Shown in pieces: positions 61,784 to 64,000 of a DNA stretch of 64,000 nt. The stretch comes from Microseira sp003486305 (GTDB taxonomy: Bacteria; Cyanobacteriota; Cyanobacteriia; Cyanobacteriales; Aerosakkonemataceae). The position numbers and the translations under genes are program-made. The DNA is taken from positions 33,018-97,017 of the forward strand of contig DALYJX010000005.1 of assembly GCA_031969655.1 (NCBI GenBank), given 5' to 3'. The notes beneath the pieces are model-generated. The model saw only the letters and a list, made by a program, of their open reading frames with translations. It had not been told where the DNA came from and did not search any database. Positions within the stretch are counted from its first letter, which is position 1. Every line of letters starts with the position of its first letter.

Positions 61784-62540
61784 ATCCCTAGTCTTTGCCT
61801 GAAATACTTGGAAAATCCTTTGAAAAACTGTATTCTATAAAACAAGATCGATCGTATTTACCTCCTTTTAGCTGAAGTTACTCTTCCCATGCAACAATTG
61901 ACGCGCTGTCCAAACAGCCCGTAATGGAAATTCCTAACATTGTCGGCTTCTAGCAATTTTCCAGCCGCGACAATCGAGGAAAATTTTTATTTCCTCTCTA
62001 TCGAAATGCCAAAGCTTTTCCAAACATATATTTATTGCAATTTGCTAACGAGGAAGTTAACACACCTTTAATCAAACTGTCTAGAGAGATGCAACATAAA
62101 TCAGCGGGGATCTTCACTAATCAGCCTAAAGATATAGCCATTTTAAATATATCTGTGTTGATGGATACATGAAAAATGTAAAAACAAATAGAAACCTTAA
62201 ACAGCGGCCTACATCTGCCATTGGGTATATTTTTTATAGCAACAGTGGGGTTTTTGGATATTTGAAAATTTAAAGCTAAAAAGTAGCCAAGACTACTTGA
62301 TGAAATTAAATTAGCATCCTAGTATAGGATGAATGACTAAGCCATAAATAAACAGTTGTGCGGCGGGCACGATTGCTTTTGTCGCGACAGTATTATCGGC
62401 GTTTTGGTGAATCTTAACCAATAAAGTTTTACGCGATGAATTCAGGCAGTAGAGCGTGGTAATGTATGCCAATTGCCTGGACAAAAACCTGCTTGAACAA
62501 GCTATTTAAGCAAAGTTACACCAGTCGGGAGAGCGGGAAA
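61784..62540. promoter_or_regulatory. Divergent promoter region between FAAL and devC-like genes
   Basis: About 750 bp without a supported gene, the control region for both the lipid cluster and the exporter. Visible elements are aagtag/ctactt arms at 62281-62298 and catccta/taggatg arms (7 bp, 3-base loop) at 62315-62331, both upstream of devC, and tatagaat as a -10-like box on the minus side near 61835. Operator function, for example for the AraC regulator, is inference. Confidence 0.5.
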
Positions 62541-63695
62541 ATGATATTTGCTATACCTTTAGCATGGCTGCAACTGAGTAAAGAAAAACTGCGGCTGTTG
62601 ATTGCTTTAGCGGGAATTGCTTTTGCAGCTATTCTCATGTTTATGCAATTAGGATTTCAAGCAGCTCTTTACGATAGCGCCACGCGATTCCATCAGAGTT
62701 TACAAGCAGACTTAATTTTAATCAGTACTCGCTCCAAATCTCTGGGCTATATGAGAACTTTTTCTTGGCGTCGTCTATATCAAATATTAGGCTTTAATGG
62801 CGTTAAATCTGTTAGCCCTGTATACGTCGGATTTAGAGACTGGAAAAACCCTGAAAATGGAAATTTCAGAGCTATATATGTTTATGGATTTCAGTTAGCA
62901 AATCCAACTTTTAACTTTCCCGAACTAGCTGACTCACTAGACGAGCTTAAACTGAATGAAAGTATTTTGTTTGATAGAGCTTCTCGCTCAGAATATGGAG
63001 CTATTGCTACAGAGTTTGAGCAAGGAAAACCTATTATTACTGAGTTAGGCAACAAAAGAGTCAAGGTTGTTGGTTTGTTTACGCTGGGGCCTTCTTTTGG
63101 CGCAGATGGAAATGTAATTTTAAGCGATTTAAATTTTCTTCGCGTATTTACCGATCGGAAAGTAGGACAAATTGATATTGGAGTTATTCAGCTTAACCCT
63201 CAAGTTAATCCTCAAAATGTTCTTAAAAATATCCAAGCAGCCTTACCTAAAGACGTCAGAGTATTAACTCATGAAGGTTTCGTGGAATTTGAGAAAACCT
63301 ACTGGAAAACAAGTACGTCAATTGGTTTTATTTTTACTTTAGGTGTAGGGATGGGATTCATCGTGGGTACGGTTATCGTTTATCAAATTCTTTATGCAGA
63401 TGTTTCCGATCACCTAGCAGAGTACGCAACTTTAAAAGCTATGGGTTACAAAGAATCCTATTTAGAAATTGTCGTGTTACAAGAAGGAATAATTCTAGGA
63501 GTTTTAGGTTATATCCCAGGATTTGCCCTCACCCTTGGTCTATACGATTTAACTAAACAAGCTACATTCTTACCTATCGAAATGACATTAACTCGCTGTT
63601 TAATTGTCCTAATGTTAGCAATATCTATGTGTTGTATTTCCGGGTTAATTGCCGTGCGTAAACTCCGTAAAATAGACCCAGCAGAGATTTTTTAA
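62541..63695 (+). CDS. devC: DevC-like ABC exporter permease
   Basis: About 384 residues. It begins MIFAIPLAWLQLSKEKLRLL, the standard DevC start, then TM1 with GIAFAAILMFMQLGFQAALY, a periplasmic domain, and three C-terminal helices with ATLKAMGYKESYLEIVVLQE as coupling region and KLRKIDPAEIF at the end. I choose the ATG at 62541 for this reason; an in-frame ATG at 62466 gives a non-conserved extension. DevBCA exports heterocyst glycolipids in Anabaena. Neither a DevB-type adaptor upstream nor an ATPase within the 305 bp downstream is seen, so devA may lie beyond the window. It is divergent from the lipid cluster. Confidence 0.88.
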   Translation: MIFAIPLAWLQLSKEKLRLLIALAGIAFAAILMFMQLGFQAALYDSATRFHQSLQADLILISTRSKSLGYMRTFSWRRLYQILGFNGVKSVSPVYVGFRDWKNPENGNFRAIYVYGFQLANPTFNFPELADSLDELKLNESILFDRASRSEYGAIATEFEQGKPIITELGNKRVKVVGLFTLGPSFGADGNVILSDLNFLRVFTDRKVGQIDIGVIQLNPQVNPQNVLKNIQAALPKDVRVLTHEGFVEFEKTYWKTSTSIGFIFTLGVGMGFIVGTVIVYQILYADVSDHLAEYATLKAMGYKESYLEIVVLQEGIILGVLGYIPGFALTLGLYDLTKQATFLPIEMTLTRCLIVLMLAISMCCISGLIAVRKLRKIDPAEIF

Positions 63696-63704
63696 TTTTT
63701 CTGT

Positions 63705-64000
63705 GATATCGTGTCCGGTTGCATCGTAATCGTCTGGTTAATCGTGTTGTAGGGGCGGGTTTTACCTGTTACTTTTGATGCCAAACGCATTGTGTTGATA
63801 AACCCGCCCCTCGCGCTATGCCGATGCAAGCGGATATGATATAACGACATATCTCGTGATTCCACACAATCGTTGGTAAAACCCCCTGACGGGGCGGGTT
63901 TAAGAAATATCTCGTGATTCCACACAATCGTTGGTAAAACCCCCTGACCGGGCGGGTTTAAGAAATATCTCGTGATTCCACACAATCGTTGGTAAAACCC
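63705..64000. repeat. 58-bp tandem repeats and related dispersed block
   Basis: Units starting atatctcgtgattccacaca at 63849, 63907 and 63965 (58-bp period) run off the window. Before them is a larger diverged block with gtaggggcgggttttacc and gataaacccgcccct arms. The block at about 4992-5100 is a related copy. Confidence 0.9.

Noticed and set aside
47712..63695. Assigning the cluster to olefin synthase, cylindrocyclophane or heterocyst glycolipid synthesis
   Set aside because: The PKS lacks the sulfotransferase-thioesterase end of olefin synthase, there is no type III PKS or cyclisation enzyme as in cylindrocyclophane, and the FAAL/CylC parts are not in the hgl gene set.
1..64000. tRNA, rRNA or intact insertion sequence
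   Set aside because: I looked for tRNA T-arm motifs, rRNA blocks and transposase frames and recognised none by eye; tRNAscan and ISfinder searches would be decisive.

Overview
The window looks like a scaffold from a filamentous cyanobacterium. Evidence seen directly: the HIP1 octamer gcgatcgc is scattered throughout, heptameric short tandem repeats and small palindromic repeats are abundant, and the gene content is cyanobacterial (hetZ/patU3-like pair, solanesyl diphosphate synthase, mreBCD, NatFGH-type amino-acid transporter, DevC-type permease). hetZ and patU occur in filamentous cyanobacteria with and without heterocysts, so heterocyst formation is not implied. Two 100-N assembly gaps (736-835 and 59683-59782) both fall in tandem repeats.

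Layout. 1-4 kb: a MacAB-like tripartite exporter (HlyD adaptor, permease, ATPase) whose adaptor carries perfect 78-bp coiled-coil repeats. 4-12.3 kb: a secreted intradiol-dioxygenase-like protein, a TgpA-like membrane protein with an apparently dead transglutaminase site, the patU3/hetZ-like pair, a 158-bp minisatellite and a SIMPL protein. 11.4-20.3 kb: seven co-directional minus-strand genes that look like an uncharacterised lipid or terpenoid pathway: radical SAM enzyme, duplicated polytopic membrane protein, small membrane protein, UbiA prenyltransferase, rifampicin-phosphotransferase-like dikinase, BtaA-like DUF3419 enzyme and GNAT. 20.6-31 kb: core cell-envelope genes (amidase, murI, sds, ssb, mreBCD, ribD). 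31-38.4 kb: a Nat-type neutral amino-acid ABC transporter with two tandem Ser/Thr kinases placed between permease and ATPase genes. 39-44 kb: a conflict-type island with a TRADD-N-associated 2TM protein bracketed by two MITE-like elements, and two related STAND/NACHT NTPase genes, each broken by one in-frame TAA. 44-47.5 kb: a seven-bladed SBBP/PEP-CTERM protein and small unknowns.

47.7-63.7 kb is the most striking part, a biosynthetic cluster on the minus strand: fatty acyl-AMP ligase, an AraC-type regulator with a degenerate receiver, a stand-alone ACP, a CylC-like dimetal oxygenase/halogenase, a KS-AT-KR-ACP-thioester reductase polyketide synthase, a GT4 glycosyltransferase and a KAS II. 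A DevC exporter permease lies divergently upstream. The predicted logic is: activate a fatty acid, load it on the ACP, oxidise or chlorinate the chain, extend it once with malonyl, reduce to the 3-hydroxyl, release reductively as aldehyde or alcohol, glycosylate and export. The result would be a 1-O-glycosyl-3-hydroxy (possibly chlorinated or further hydroxylated) long-chain lipid. This resembles heterocyst glycolipids in outcome but uses a different gene set. The product is inference.

Repeats are unusually active. Some sit flush with stop codons, some encode linker peptides inside the PKS and glycosyltransferase, and two families have terminal inverted repeats without a transposase. No rRNA, tRNA, CRISPR array or intact insertion sequence was recognised by eye.
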